DNA of 6,453 bases, taken from the NCBI GenBank assembly GCA_002314525.1, contig DCGE01000221.1, forward strand, positions 8,823 to 15,275, read 5' to 3'. Shown piece by piece: positions 1-6,013 of this stretch. Each line of letters begins with the position of its first letter. The first letter of the stretch is position 1. The position numbers and the translations under genes were made by a program. Below the pieces are notes generated by a model that saw nothing but the letters and a program-made list of their open reading frames with translations, did no database searches and was not told where the DNA came from. This stretch comes from Prevotellaceae bacterium UBA1786 (GTDB taxonomy: Bacteria > Bacteroidota > Bacteroidia > Bacteroidales > Bacteroidaceae).

Positions 1-591
1 TCCCATTGACAGTTCGCTGAATTTGTCGTCATCCGGGAAATATCGTTTTTTTATGTCGTTGAATATGTCGTGTGCATAGTGGAACTCACTGTGAATCTGG
101 TTTTCGTCTATCGTGTTTGTTGCCATGCACATCAGACCTCTCACTCTGACGTTCTTCAATATCCATTCGCCATCGACAAATAACGAATCAAGGGCGGAAG
201 TGAGTTCGGAACTTGTGAAGCCGAATTTTGTTTCCTCCTGTGCTACGTAAATCTGCAGCAGGCAATCAACTATTCTGTTGCTTTTCCGTGCCTGTAGGTC
301 AATTTCCTTGAGAAGCTTCAGTGAATCAACGGAATGGATAAGTGAGACAAAAGGTGTGATATACTTTACTTTGTTTGTCTGCAGATGGCCGATGAAGTGC
401 CATTGGATGTCTTGTGGAAGTGCTGGTTGCTTCTGCATGAGTTCCTGAACGTGCGACTCACCGAATATGCGCTGTCCGGCATTGTACGCCTCCATGATGG
501 CCTCGTTGGGGTGATATTTCGATATCGCCACCAACTTGACGTCATCAGGAAGTTCGTCAAGGATTTTCTCTATGTAGAATTTCACCCTCAT
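1..591 (-). CDS. yggS: YggS/PLPBP-family pyridoxal phosphate homeostasis protein, 3' end cut off by the window edge
   Basis: This cytosolic protein belongs to the YggS/PROSC family, which binds PLP but has no known catalytic reaction and is involved in vitamin B6 and amino-acid homeostasis. The sequence shows 197 residues from the ATG at 591 to the left edge; family members are usually about 220-235 residues, so some 25-35 residues are missing. Visible family motifs are VAISKYHP at 21-28 with the PLP-binding lysine at K25, RIFGES at 41-46, WHFIGHLQTNK at 64-74, TKFGF at 121-125, RGLM at 151-154 and the phosphate-binding LSMG at 194-197, exactly where the window ends. It is a single-domain TIM-barrel type protein with no signal peptide. 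Its ATG overlaps the stop of the upstream DUF4494 gene in an ATGA arrangement, implying translational coupling and a shared promoter near 1071-1102. The family assignment is firm; the exact 3' end cannot be seen. Confidence 0.96.
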   Translation of the reverse strand, partial: MRVKFYIEKILDELPDDVKLVAISKYHPNEAIMEAYNAGQRIFGESHVQELMQKQPALPQDIQWHFIGHLQTNKVKYITPFVSLIHSVDSLKLLKEIDLQARKSNRIVDCLLQIYVAQEETKFGFTSSELTSALDSLFVDGEWILKNVRVRGLMCMATNTIDENQIHSEFHYAHDIFNDIKKRYFPDDDKFSELSMG

Positions 592-1049
592 CCTTCTTCT
601 GTAGTCGGTTCTTCAACCTTGAGCGTGAATACGTCAAGCAGGTTGGTTTCCTGAATAAGTGCAATCTGGTAGTCCATCATCGAACCTTGCATTCCTCGTT
701 TGAAATGCTCAAGTGCTCCCTCAAGAGTCTTTGCCTGTACAAGACTGACGAATGGTGACTTCTTTTCGTTGCCTTTGTCATCGATAGATATCATGTTTAT
801 CTTGACCTTGAACCATCTGTCATCATTCTCGTCATCAGACATGAAGAGTTCTGCATATTTCGCGCGCTTGATGTTTGTCACGTCAAGTTGACCGTTGCAG
901 AATGGTGACACTTCTTCTATGATGCGTGCCTCTGCATCAGTAAATGTCATTGCGTCAACAAGATATGTCTCACTGAACTTTTTAATCTTTCCCTCACCGA
1001 TCTCTTTCTCGGTTGCTATCTTACATTCAAACCAGTTATTTGATTCCAT
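588..1049 (-). CDS. DUF4494-type protein of unknown function
   Basis: A 153-residue soluble protein resembling the DUF4494 family, which I recall as essentially restricted to Bacteroidetes and without known function. The recognisable start is NWFECKI at 5-11, followed by an alpha/beta protein with VDAMTFTDAEARI at 32-44, an acidic stretch around SDDENDD at 71-77, RWFKVKINMISID at 78-90 and an acidic C-terminus (VEEPTTEEG). There is no signal peptide, lipobox or membrane segment, so it is probably cytosolic. I chose ATG 1049 because the family begins directly with the WFECK segment. An in-frame TTG at 1073 would add eight residues, but it lies inside the predicted -7 promoter box. It is the first gene of its unit and its stop overlaps the yggS start by 4 bases, so the two are probably made together. 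The family name comes from memory of the N-terminal motif and length; no function can be assigned. Confidence 0.88.
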   Translation of the reverse strand: MESNNWFECKIATEKEIGEGKIKKFSETYLVDAMTFTDAEARIIEEVSPFCNGQLDVTNIKRAKYAELFMSDDENDDRWFKVKINMISIDDKGNEKKSPFVSLVQAKTLEGALEHFKRGMQGSMMDYQIALIQETNLLDVFTLKVEEPTTEEG

Positions 1050-1070
1050 TTTTTTAAAAAATTGAAGATG

Positions 1071-1102
1071 CAAATTTATGAAAAAAAAGTGTAACCTCCA
1101 AA
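1071..1102 (-). promoter_or_regulatory. Bacteroidetes-type promoter for the DUF4494-yggS unit
   Basis: Read on the minus strand, TTTG lies at 1102-1099 and TAAATTTG at 1078-1071, separated by 20 bases. These fit the Bacteroidetes housekeeping promoter (-33 TTTG and -7 TAnnTTTG with about a 19-20 base spacer). The transcription start would fall a few bases downstream, near 1065, leaving a short AT-rich leader of under 20 bases before the ATG at 1049. It is the only TAnnTTTG match I noticed in any gene gap on this strand. The match is visible in the sequence; activity is inferred. Confidence 0.7.
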
Positions 1103-1109
1103 TAAAAGT

Positions 1110-2375
1110 TTATTCGATCTCAATATGAATCTGCTTTTGTGTAATAGGATGGATGAACTCAAGCATCTGTGCCTGAAGTTGGAGAGGGGTCGGAGTGCTA
1201 CACGGAATGCCATATAGATTATCACCGACAATCGGACATCCAAGTCCTTCTTCTGACGCGCAATGAACTCTTAGCTGGTATGTGCGACCGGTATGGGGAA
1301 AGAGGTCGACGAGAGTCCTCCCGTCGGCTCTTGAAACTACTCTGAACTCAGTGATGGCTTTCTTTCCGTGCTCGTAGTCAATGCATTGGCGTGGACGGTT
1401 GAGATAGTCTGACGAAAGAGGCAGTGATACCGTACCACTGTCATTCTCAACTATTCCTTCGAGCATGGCCCGGTAGCGTTTCTTTACCTGTCTGTCGGCA
1501 AACAGGTGTTGCAGGTCTTTCTGTGTCTGGGCATGACGCACCAGAATCTGAAGTCCTGAAGTATGCATGTCAAGTCTGTGAACCGGATAGACATCCTGAA
1601 TGATATCCGTCACACATGGAGCATGTACTTTTCCTGGAACGGAGAGCATTCCGGAAGGTTTGTTGACGATTATCAGCCATTCGTCTTCATATACCACCTT
1701 GAGTTCTTCGGCCAATCTGCTGTTATCAGCATTCATAGGATCGTCATCCACTTCCAACCCTTTGAGCATCCATGACAGTATTGGCTTGCATCTGCCCTGA
1801 CATGAAGGGTAGTAGGACAGATGGTGGCGTATCTCCCCTTTCGGAGTGAGTCCTATCCAGAACTCAGCCATGCAGATGGGTTGCCATCCGTTTTGGAAGA
1901 CATATTGCAGCATCTTGGGAGCACAGCAGTCACCGCTGCCGGAAGGTGGGTATTTCAACGGTGTCTCGAAGAAGATGTCAAGCAGGTTGCGTGTCTCACC
2001 TTCAGCATTCAGCATATTGTACTGGGAATAGATGTAATCCTGAAGTTGTTTTGATTCTTCGGGAGTGTTCGGAATGGAATGGGGTGGGAGAGTATAGACT
2101 GACGGTACGAAGAATGATTCATCCACTCCCCAGTTCAATGTACCGGAAAAGGCTGTGACAAAATTGACTTCTCCTGACTCTTCCTTGCCGGTACTGACAA
2201 TCATAACTCCGAACATCTTGCCATGATGGCGTTCCAGTTCGGGAATTGATGCTTGCAGATACTTAATAACCTCACCTGCTGCCTGTATGCACAGCGGGTG
2301 AGGTGTATATTCGAATGGATATGTGAACTTATCTGGAAAGTCGGATGACGCAGAAAGAGTATGCAGGCAGTTCAT
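1110..2375 (-). CDS. RluA-family RNA pseudouridine synthase with an N-terminal Cys/His-rich domain
   Basis: A 421-residue cytosolic enzyme predicted to convert uridine to pseudouridine in rRNA and/or tRNA. The C-terminal half (about 226-421) is an RluA-type catalytic domain: VVYEDEWLIIVNKPSGMLSV at about 228-247, the active-site motif HRLDMHTSGL at 266-275 with catalytic D269, and HTGRTYQLRVH at 361-371, where Y replaces the usual H. The N-terminal region (1-225) is a family-specific extension with GSGDCCAPK at 146-154, MAEFWIG at 169-175, HH at 184-185 and CQGRC at 192-196. Homologues I recall from Bacteroides run to about 550 residues because of a long coiled-coil insert before the GxGxC motif; only a short stretch occupies that place here. 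I chose ATG 2375 because the family starts with a short segment before FTYPFEYTPHPLC; the in-frame ATG at 2492 would lie deep in the GH51 gene. The start overlaps the 3' end of the GH51 gene by 47 bases. The RNA target site is unknown. Confidence 0.93.
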   Translation of the reverse strand: MNCLHTLSASSDFPDKFTYPFEYTPHPLCIQAAGEVIKYLQASIPELERHHGKMFGVMIVSTGKEESGEVNFVTAFSGTLNWGVDESFFVPSVYTLPPHSIPNTPEESKQLQDYIYSQYNMLNAEGETRNLLDIFFETPLKYPPSGSGDCCAPKMLQYVFQNGWQPICMAEFWIGLTPKGEIRHHLSYYPSCQGRCKPILSWMLKGLEVDDDPMNADNSRLAEELKVVYEDEWLIIVNKPSGMLSVPGKVHAPCVTDIIQDVYPVHRLDMHTSGLQILVRHAQTQKDLQHLFADRQVKKRYRAMLEGIVENDSGTVSLPLSSDYLNRPRQCIDYEHGKKAITEFRVVSRADGRTLVDLFPHTGRTYQLRVHCASEEGLGCPIVGDNLYGIPCSTPTPLQLQAQMLEFIHPITQKQIHIEIE

Positions 2376-4914
2376 AGTCCGTTGTTTCTGAAACCGGTAT
2401 TTTGGAATATGTAGGTTTTGAGTCTTTGTCTGATGGTTTGCCTGTGAGTACAGAAAGTGATGCTTCATGCTGATATCCGGATATGTCTCCAAGATTGAGC
2501 TTCATGTTGACAGATGCCGGAAGCAGATTGACGAGTTTGACGATGAGGTCGCCATTCTCTGCACGTACGACCGATGAATTGACACGCAGTCTTACATTCT
2601 CGTTTACCCTTCTGTTGTTGCTCTGAAGACTGACAGACGACGATAGATATTCCGTTCCGTTGTTCTGTCCTGCAAGCATCTGTGTGTAGTAGCTCGGCGA
2701 TGGCTTGACTTCCGATGAGTTGAAGTATATCAAGTCAGGATTCCACTGGCAGTGTCCTTCTCTGCCGAATAGCGGTGCATACGATGACATGACGACTACA
2801 TCGGCATTTCTCTCAAGATTGGTGATATGGAGTGCTTCTGCAAGTGCATTTTCGAGTGTGTTGTTTCGACTTGCCCATTCTCCGAGATATACTTTCGTGC
2901 CTTGACGGTCGTACTTGTCGTAGAACTGCTGGTTATGGATGAACCAGCCTGGATTGACATAGTAATGCTCGTCAGCATACTCTACATTCTCCTCCTTGGC
3001 CAAATCCCAACCGTACTCATAGTCACTTCCTTCAAAGAAAGGTCCTGCTGTTCCGACGATTTCTATTTCAGGATGCTTCTCTTTGATGCCTCGTTTCAAG
3101 AACTTGAATCTCTCTGTGAATACTTCGGAGATGAGGTCTTCGTTTCCTATACCGAGCATCTTGAGGTTGAACGGTGCTGGATGTCCTGCATCAGCGCGCA
3201 TCTTTGCCCATTTTGATGTGCGTGGATCGCCATTTGCCCATTCAATCAGGTCAAGCAGTTCCTGAAGATATTCCTCCATGGTCGGAACAGTGGCGATTGC
3301 ACGGCCTTTTTGGTATGCAAAAGGCAGTCCGCCTTGCTGTCCCATGCCGCCTTTGCTCGAATTCTGACAAGGAACACCTGCCGGCAATACAGGAAGCGGC
3401 TCTGCTCCGATATCCTCACAGAATTGGAAATACTCGTAGAATCCCAATCCCAGACTCTGGTGGTAATTCCAGATGTTGAAGTCGCCTTTCCTCTCCCAAA
3501 GTGGCCCTATGGTGTTCTTCCAGTGATACATGTTGTTGAGGCCATTGCCGTGGGAAAGACATCCGCCTGGGAATCTGATGAAGCGAGGATGCATGTCTGC
3601 AAGTACCTGAGCCAGGTCTTTACGCATGCCGTTAGTCCTTCCTTTGTATGTGTTCTGAGGGAAAACACTGATGAAGTCAAGTTCAAGTGTCCCTTCTTGC
3701 ATTGGCTCGATGGCAAGCTGGGCTTTGGTCGAGGTTGCAGAAGCCTTGAGGACGACTTTCTGCTGTATCCAGGAGTCTGTTGCTTTGAGGGTTGCGGACG
3801 ACAGGACTTTTCCGCCATCTATGAGCGATACCTTTATCTTCCCTTTTCCGCGGATAAATGCAGAAACGTTGTATTTCTCGCCTTTGACGATCGACATCCC
3901 GTCAAAACCTTCGTTGATCAGTCTTCCCCCCGACTTGTCGGTTGTGAGTCTGATGTAGTGGGAGTTGTTCTGGTGGATAGGTTTTTCGGTAGTTACCTCA
4001 ACGCTGCAATCGCCTTCTGTCTTCCAGTATGACAGGTGGTTCCAGTTGCGGTTGTCTTTCTCGCAGTATTCAAAATCACGGTTCTGAACCAACTCTGCAT
4101 AGAGTCCTCCGTCGGCTGCATAATTGATGTCCTCAAAGAAGATACCTATGAGATTCTTGCTTATGGCTTTTGATGACGTAGGGTCAATGGTCATCGTGCC
4201 ACTCACCTCCTTCAGATTGGCGAATCGTATGGCATCGTCTCTCATGCTTTCATTGTAGCCAGCCTCACGTGCCTGAGTTGCCTCCACCTTATTTATTATA
4301 TTGTCTACAAGACTCCATGGTGCCTTCGAGATATTTCCCATAAATGATTCTCCATCGATCTTGGCAGCGATGCGTGTCGTCTTCCAATTGCGTACCCTCT
4401 GGGCTTTCGACCAGTTCCTGAAATCCGTGCTCGTCACTTCCCATGCCATTCCTTCTTTGTCTTTGAAGGTCACTACGAACACATCGTGATCCTTTGTCAA
4501 TACTGGTTCCAGAACAGTCAAGGCACCGCCATTTGTCTCAAATCCAGTTGCCGGAACAACGTAAGGATAGTCCTGAGGCTTCCATACGGAGAGTTTCTGT
4601 GTGAGTGTAGTGGCAAACTGGTTGACTCTGTCATTGAGTTGCCAAACGGCGTACCAGGTATCGCCGTCTTTCAGCACTGATGGATTGTACATGCTCTTTT
4701 CTGCACCCCAAGGACCGAAGTCGCTGCTGACGAACGAACGGTCTCTGCCTATCGCTGTCCAATTCTTGTTGTCGACACTATAGGCTATGTGCAGTCCTTT
4801 ATGCGAGTCGTTGGGTGTGTTGTAGATGAACAGATACACAGAATCCGGTACAATCGCATTGATGCCAAGTGCGAAAAGCGACAACAGTGCTGTCAATAAT
4901 AGGTTTTTCTTCAT
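2329..4914 (-). CDS. Secreted GH51 alpha-L-arabinofuranosidase with an N-terminal propeller-like region
   Basis: An 861-residue exported enzyme of family GH51 (AbfA-type), expected to release terminal alpha-L-arabinofuranosyl units from arabinan, arabinoxylan or arabino-oligosaccharides. Layout: signal peptide 1-20 (MKKNLLLTALLSLFALGINA, cleavage after A20, no lipobox, hence periplasmic or secreted); a propeller-like region at about 23-175 with three S/T-x-D-x-x-W-like units; a linker; IGIFFEDINYAADGGLYAEL at 256-275 opening the catalytic unit; a CBM4/9-like beta-sandwich at about 290-420; a TIM barrel from about 425 with FIRFPGG at 445-451, acid/base E592 in LGIGNED and nucleophile E679 in YLGEW; and a C-terminal beta domain ending near 855. 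All expected catalytic residues are present and the frame is intact. It lies 23 bases after a lipoprotein gene and runs 47 bases into the pseudouridine synthase gene. No SusC/SusD pair or sensor gene is visible, so this is not a typical polysaccharide utilisation locus within view. Confidence 0.96.
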   Translation of the reverse strand: MKKNLLLTALLSLFALGINAIVPDSVYLFIYNTPNDSHKGLHIAYSVDNKNWTAIGRDRSFVSSDFGPWGAEKSMYNPSVLKDGDTWYAVWQLNDRVNQFATTLTQKLSVWKPQDYPYVVPATGFETNGGALTVLEPVLTKDHDVFVVTFKDKEGMAWEVTSTDFRNWSKAQRVRNWKTTRIAAKIDGESFMGNISKAPWSLVDNIINKVEATQAREAGYNESMRDDAIRFANLKEVSGTMTIDPTSSKAISKNLIGIFFEDINYAADGGLYAELVQNRDFEYCEKDNRNWNHLSYWKTEGDCSVEVTTEKPIHQNNSHYIRLTTDKSGGRLINEGFDGMSIVKGEKYNVSAFIRGKGKIKVSLIDGGKVLSSATLKATDSWIQQKVVLKASATSTKAQLAIEPMQEGTLELDFISVFPQNTYKGRTNGMRKDLAQVLADMHPRFIRFPGGCLSHGNGLNNMYHWKNTIGPLWERKGDFNIWNYHQSLGLGFYEYFQFCEDIGAEPLPVLPAGVPCQNSSKGGMGQQGGLPFAYQKGRAIATVPTMEEYLQELLDLIEWANGDPRTSKWAKMRADAGHPAPFNLKMLGIGNEDLISEVFTERFKFLKRGIKEKHPEIEIVGTAGPFFEGSDYEYGWDLAKEENVEYADEHYYVNPGWFIHNQQFYDKYDRQGTKVYLGEWASRNNTLENALAEALHITNLERNADVVVMSSYAPLFGREGHCQWNPDLIYFNSSEVKPSPSYYTQMLAGQNNGTEYLSSSVSLQSNNRRVNENVRLRVNSSVVRAENGDLIVKLVNLLPASVNMKLNLGDISGYQHEASLSVLTGKPSDKDSKPTYSKIPVSETTDYELPAYSFCVIRLSR

Positions 4915-4937
4915 AAGTAGGTTGGTTGATGAATGAT

Positions 4938-5336
4938 TTATCTTTCGCGGATGATTACCGTTGAATTCACTGTGTTGGTCGTCTTATACAATGCATCGCC
5001 TGCATAAACTGATGCTGTACCTGTGATTGATACGTAGAGCTTGCCGTTGACGTTCGGTGCAGTGAAACCGAAAAAGATGTTGTTTGCTGAGTCGCGGCTG
5101 AAGCTTGTAACGGAAAATGTCGTTGCGTTGTAGCTTACTGTAAACTTCTTTAGGTCGCTGTTTGTTCCTTCGTCGGCGATTTTGATTGTTGCCTTAATCT
5201 GGCTGCCCTGATATACGGTGTCTGGCGAAAGCGTCAACTTGCCCAGAACAGGAATCGTCGCTGTCGCTTTGTCGTCTTCGCATGATACTGCAATCATCGT
5301 GATTGCCAGAATGCTGAAAAATAATAATTTCTTCAT
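4938..5336 (-). CDS. Small lipoprotein of unknown function, probably one Ig-like domain
   Basis: A 132-residue predicted lipoprotein I do not recognise. It has a short basic start (MKK), a hydrophobic segment at about 4-16 and a lipobox AVSC with the lipidated cysteine at C19. C19 is followed directly by EDDK, an acidic run resembling the lipoprotein export signal that sends Bacteroidetes lipoproteins to the cell surface. The mature part of about 114 residues is rich in T, S and V in alternating hydrophobic/polar strands (for example KLTLSPDTVYQGSQIKATI at about 34-52), the pattern of a single Ig-like or FN3-like beta-sandwich; this fold call is an inference. It ends in IIRER with no anchor. 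I chose ATG 5336 because it gives a clean signal peptide; the open frame continues upstream into ribE but would destroy that signal. It sits 14 bases after ribE and 23 bases before the GH51 gene, so it may work with that enzyme. Confidence 0.85.
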   Translation of the reverse strand: MKKLLFFSILAITMIAVSCEDDKATATIPVLGKLTLSPDTVYQGSQIKATIKIADEGTNSDLKKFTVSYNATTFSVTSFSRDSANNIFFGFTAPNVNGKLYVSITGTASVYAGDALYKTTNTVNSTVIIRER

Positions 5337-5343
5337 TGGGATA

Positions 5344-5357
5344 TTAATTGTTAATTG
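5344..5357 (-). repeat. Tandem duplication of a 7-base unit at the ribE stop and lipoprotein leader
   Basis: On the plus strand TTAATTG occurs twice back to back (5344-5350 and 5351-5357). On the coding strand this is CAATTAA twice. The first copy contains the ribE stop codon TAA and the second forms most of the AT-rich leader before the lipoprotein ATG at 5336. It may reflect replication slippage or simply provide the A/T-rich, unstructured leader that Bacteroidetes use for translation initiation instead of a strong Shine-Dalgarno sequence. Confidence 0.6.
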
Positions 5358-5977
5358 TTTATTACGCTCATGTAGTTGGCAATGTACTTGCCTATGATGT
5401 CGAACTCGATGTTGACTTTCGTGCCGACTATGAAGTTGTGGAAGTTTGTCACTTGGTGAGTGAACGGAATGATACATACCTGAAACGAATTGTTCGTTGG
5501 GTTGCAAACCGTCAGTGATACTCCGTTGACAGTCACCGAACCTTTGTCAACACAGAAATATCCGCGTTTTGCCATCTCTGCGTCCTGCTTGTATTCAAAG
5601 GTATATATCCAGCTGCCTTCGGCATCTTCTATCGATGTGCAGATGGCTGTTTCGTCAACATGGCCCTGAACCAGATGCCCGTCCAACCGACCTTCCATCT
5701 TCATGGAGCGTTCCACATTGACTTCATCACCCACAGCCAATCCACCGAGATTGCTCCGGTCGAGGGTTTCCTTCATGGCTGTAACGACATAACTGGTCTT
5801 CTTCCCTTCTGCGTCTTTGTTGAATCTCACAACAGTGAGGCATACTCCGTTGTGGGCAACGCTCTGGTCTATCTTCAGTTCCTCTACGAAAGAACATTCC
5901 ATCGTGAAATGGATATTCTCCTGCTCCCGCTCTATGGCAACTACTCTTGCTGTCTCTTCTACTATTCCTGAAAACAT
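5351..5977 (-). CDS. ribE: Riboflavin synthase, alpha subunit
   Basis: A 208-residue cytosolic enzyme that converts two molecules of 6,7-dimethyl-8-ribityllumazine to riboflavin and the ribitylamino-uracil precursor, the last step of riboflavin synthesis. It starts with the family hallmark MFSGIVEE and consists of two lumazine-binding barrels, about 1-97 and 98-200. The paired motifs are visible: SVAHNGVCLTV at 39-49 in barrel one and SVTVNGVSLTV at 147-157 in barrel two, plus GHLVQGHVD at 100-108. A C-terminal helix (about 195-208) follows, as expected for the trimerisation segment. Length is normal for the family. The usual IPHT motif reads IPFT at 170-173. No other riboflavin gene is in the window, and the 36-base gap to the penicillin-binding protein gene has neither a recognisable promoter nor room for an FMN riboswitch, so it is probably transcribed from upstream. 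The lipoprotein gene follows 14 bases downstream. Confidence 0.97.
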   Translation of the reverse strand: MFSGIVEETARVVAIEREQENIHFTMECSFVEELKIDQSVAHNGVCLTVVRFNKDAEGKKTSYVVTAMKETLDRSNLGGLAVGDEVNVERSMKMEGRLDGHLVQGHVDETAICTSIEDAEGSWIYTFEYKQDAEMAKRGYFCVDKGSVTVNGVSLTVCNPTNNSFQVCIIPFTHQVTNFHNFIVGTKVNIEFDIIGKYIANYMSVINN

Positions 5978-6013
5978 GGTGTCGATGATTTTTGATGTTT
6001 GAGTTCCTATTGG

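Noticed and set aside
385..654. An 89-codon plus-strand open frame across the yggS/DUF4494 junction
   Set aside because: It is antisense to two well-supported genes and its translation has no recognisable motif.
1050..1109. A possible intrinsic terminator, because of the T-run after the pseudouridine synthase gene
   Set aside because: No stable inverted repeat precedes the eight-T run; the AT-richness is explained by the promoter and leader.
2376..2492. A longer start for the pseudouridine synthase at 2492
   Set aside because: It would add 39 residues encoded wholly inside the GH51 gene, with no likeness to the family N-terminus; ATG 2375 gives the expected start.
3310..4032. A 240-codon open frame on the plus strand
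   Set aside because: It is antisense to the conserved GH51 barrel and CBM-like region, resembles no protein family, and is explained by the codon use of the real gene.
4390..4848. A complete GH43 catalytic domain in front of GH51
   Set aside because: Only about three blade-like units fit, roughly half of a GH43 propeller, and I cannot identify the catalytic acid triad.
5337..5507. A longer start for the lipoprotein at 5507
   Set aside because: It would place 57 residues of His/Gln-rich sequence, antiparallel to no signal logic and inside ribE, ahead of a clean MKK signal peptide and lipobox.
5978..6013. A possible FMN riboswitch or separate promoter before ribE
   Set aside because: The 36-base gap is far too short for an FMN riboswitch and has no TAnnTTTG box.
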